DNA of 6,333 bases from an uncultured Christensenellaceae bacterium (GTDB lineage: Bacteria > Bacillota > Clostridia > Christensenellales > Pumilibacteraceae): the NCBI GenBank assembly GCA_910587805.1, contig CAJUNM010000056.1, forward strand, positions 1-6,333, given 5' to 3'. Below, piece after piece: positions 6,295-6,333 of the stretch; the stretch's first letter is position 1, and each line of letters begins with the position of its first letter. The position numbers and the translations under genes are program-made. The notes beneath the pieces are model-generated. The model was not told where the DNA came from, searched no databases, and worked only from the letters and a program-made list of their open reading frames with translations.

Positions 6295-6333
6295 AGATCG
6301 GAAGAGCACACGTCTGAACTCCAGTCACTGACC
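6295..6333 (+). other. Illumina TruSeq adapter and partial index at contig end (not genomic)
   Basis: Bases 6295-6328 are the 34-base TruSeq read-1 3' adapter, beginning AGATCGGAAGAGCACACGTC and ending CTCCAGTCAC. The last five bases, TGACC, match the first five of TruSeq index 4 (TGACCA, from memory). Translated in the ppdK frame this gives RSEEHTSELQSLT, a recognisable adapter-derived peptide, where PPDK should continue with a Gly-rich FGN-type sequence. Untrimmed read-through has been assembled into the contig end. The first base, A, could be genomic or the A-tail. Confidence 0.98.

Noticed and set aside
1..6333. CRISPR array, tRNA or rRNA genes, insertion sequences, prophage or defence genes
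   Set aside because: No regularly spaced repeats, no tRNA-like cloverleaf, no transposase motifs and no terminal inverted repeats were seen; the window is ordinary core genome.

Overview
The window looks like a contig end from a Gram-positive, spore-forming-lineage bacterium (Bacillota, most likely an uncultured Clostridia-type organism). The evidence is gene order and protein families: yqfD, phoH, pgpH (yqfF), ybeY, era, yqzL and recO follow one another on the + strand in the order known from Bacillus subtilis and relatives. GC content is moderate by eye, there are strong GGAGG-type ribosome binding sites, and coding density is high. Species cannot be named from the sequence alone.

Layout: (1) 2-679, the C-terminal part of a YqfD-type sporulation protein, cut by the left edge. 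(2) 711-1649, PhoH-family ATPase. (3) 1681-3123, a PgpH-like membrane HD-domain cyclic-di-AMP phosphodiesterase that lacks the large extracellular domain of the family. (4) 3123-4469, one reading frame encoding a complete YbeY endoribonuclease joined directly to a complete Era GTPase; the dgkA and cdd genes that lie between ybeY and era in B. subtilis are absent. (5) 4547-4666, a 39-codon YqzL-like gene. (6) 4702-5337, a short RecO. (7) 5338-5553, a 216-bp intergenic region with a weak terminator candidate, an 18-bp near-palindrome and a well-formed sigma-A-type promoter. (8) 5554-6294, the first 247 codons of pyruvate, phosphate dikinase (ppdK). (9) 6295-6333, not genomic: Illumina TruSeq adapter plus the start of an index.

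Genes 1-6 are co-directional with gaps from a 1-base overlap to 77 bases, so they probably form one operon whose promoter lies left of the window. PhoH, YbeY and Era are all tied to RNA metabolism and ribosome maturation; PgpH degrades a second messenger; RecO is a recombination mediator. ppdK has its own promoter and is a separate central-carbon transcription unit.

The points most worth a second look are the YbeY-Era fusion, the GDDG sequence in the Era KH-domain GxxG loop, the PgpH architecture without its extracellular domain, the dyad upstream of the ppdK promoter, and the adapter read-through that creates a false C-terminus on PpdK.
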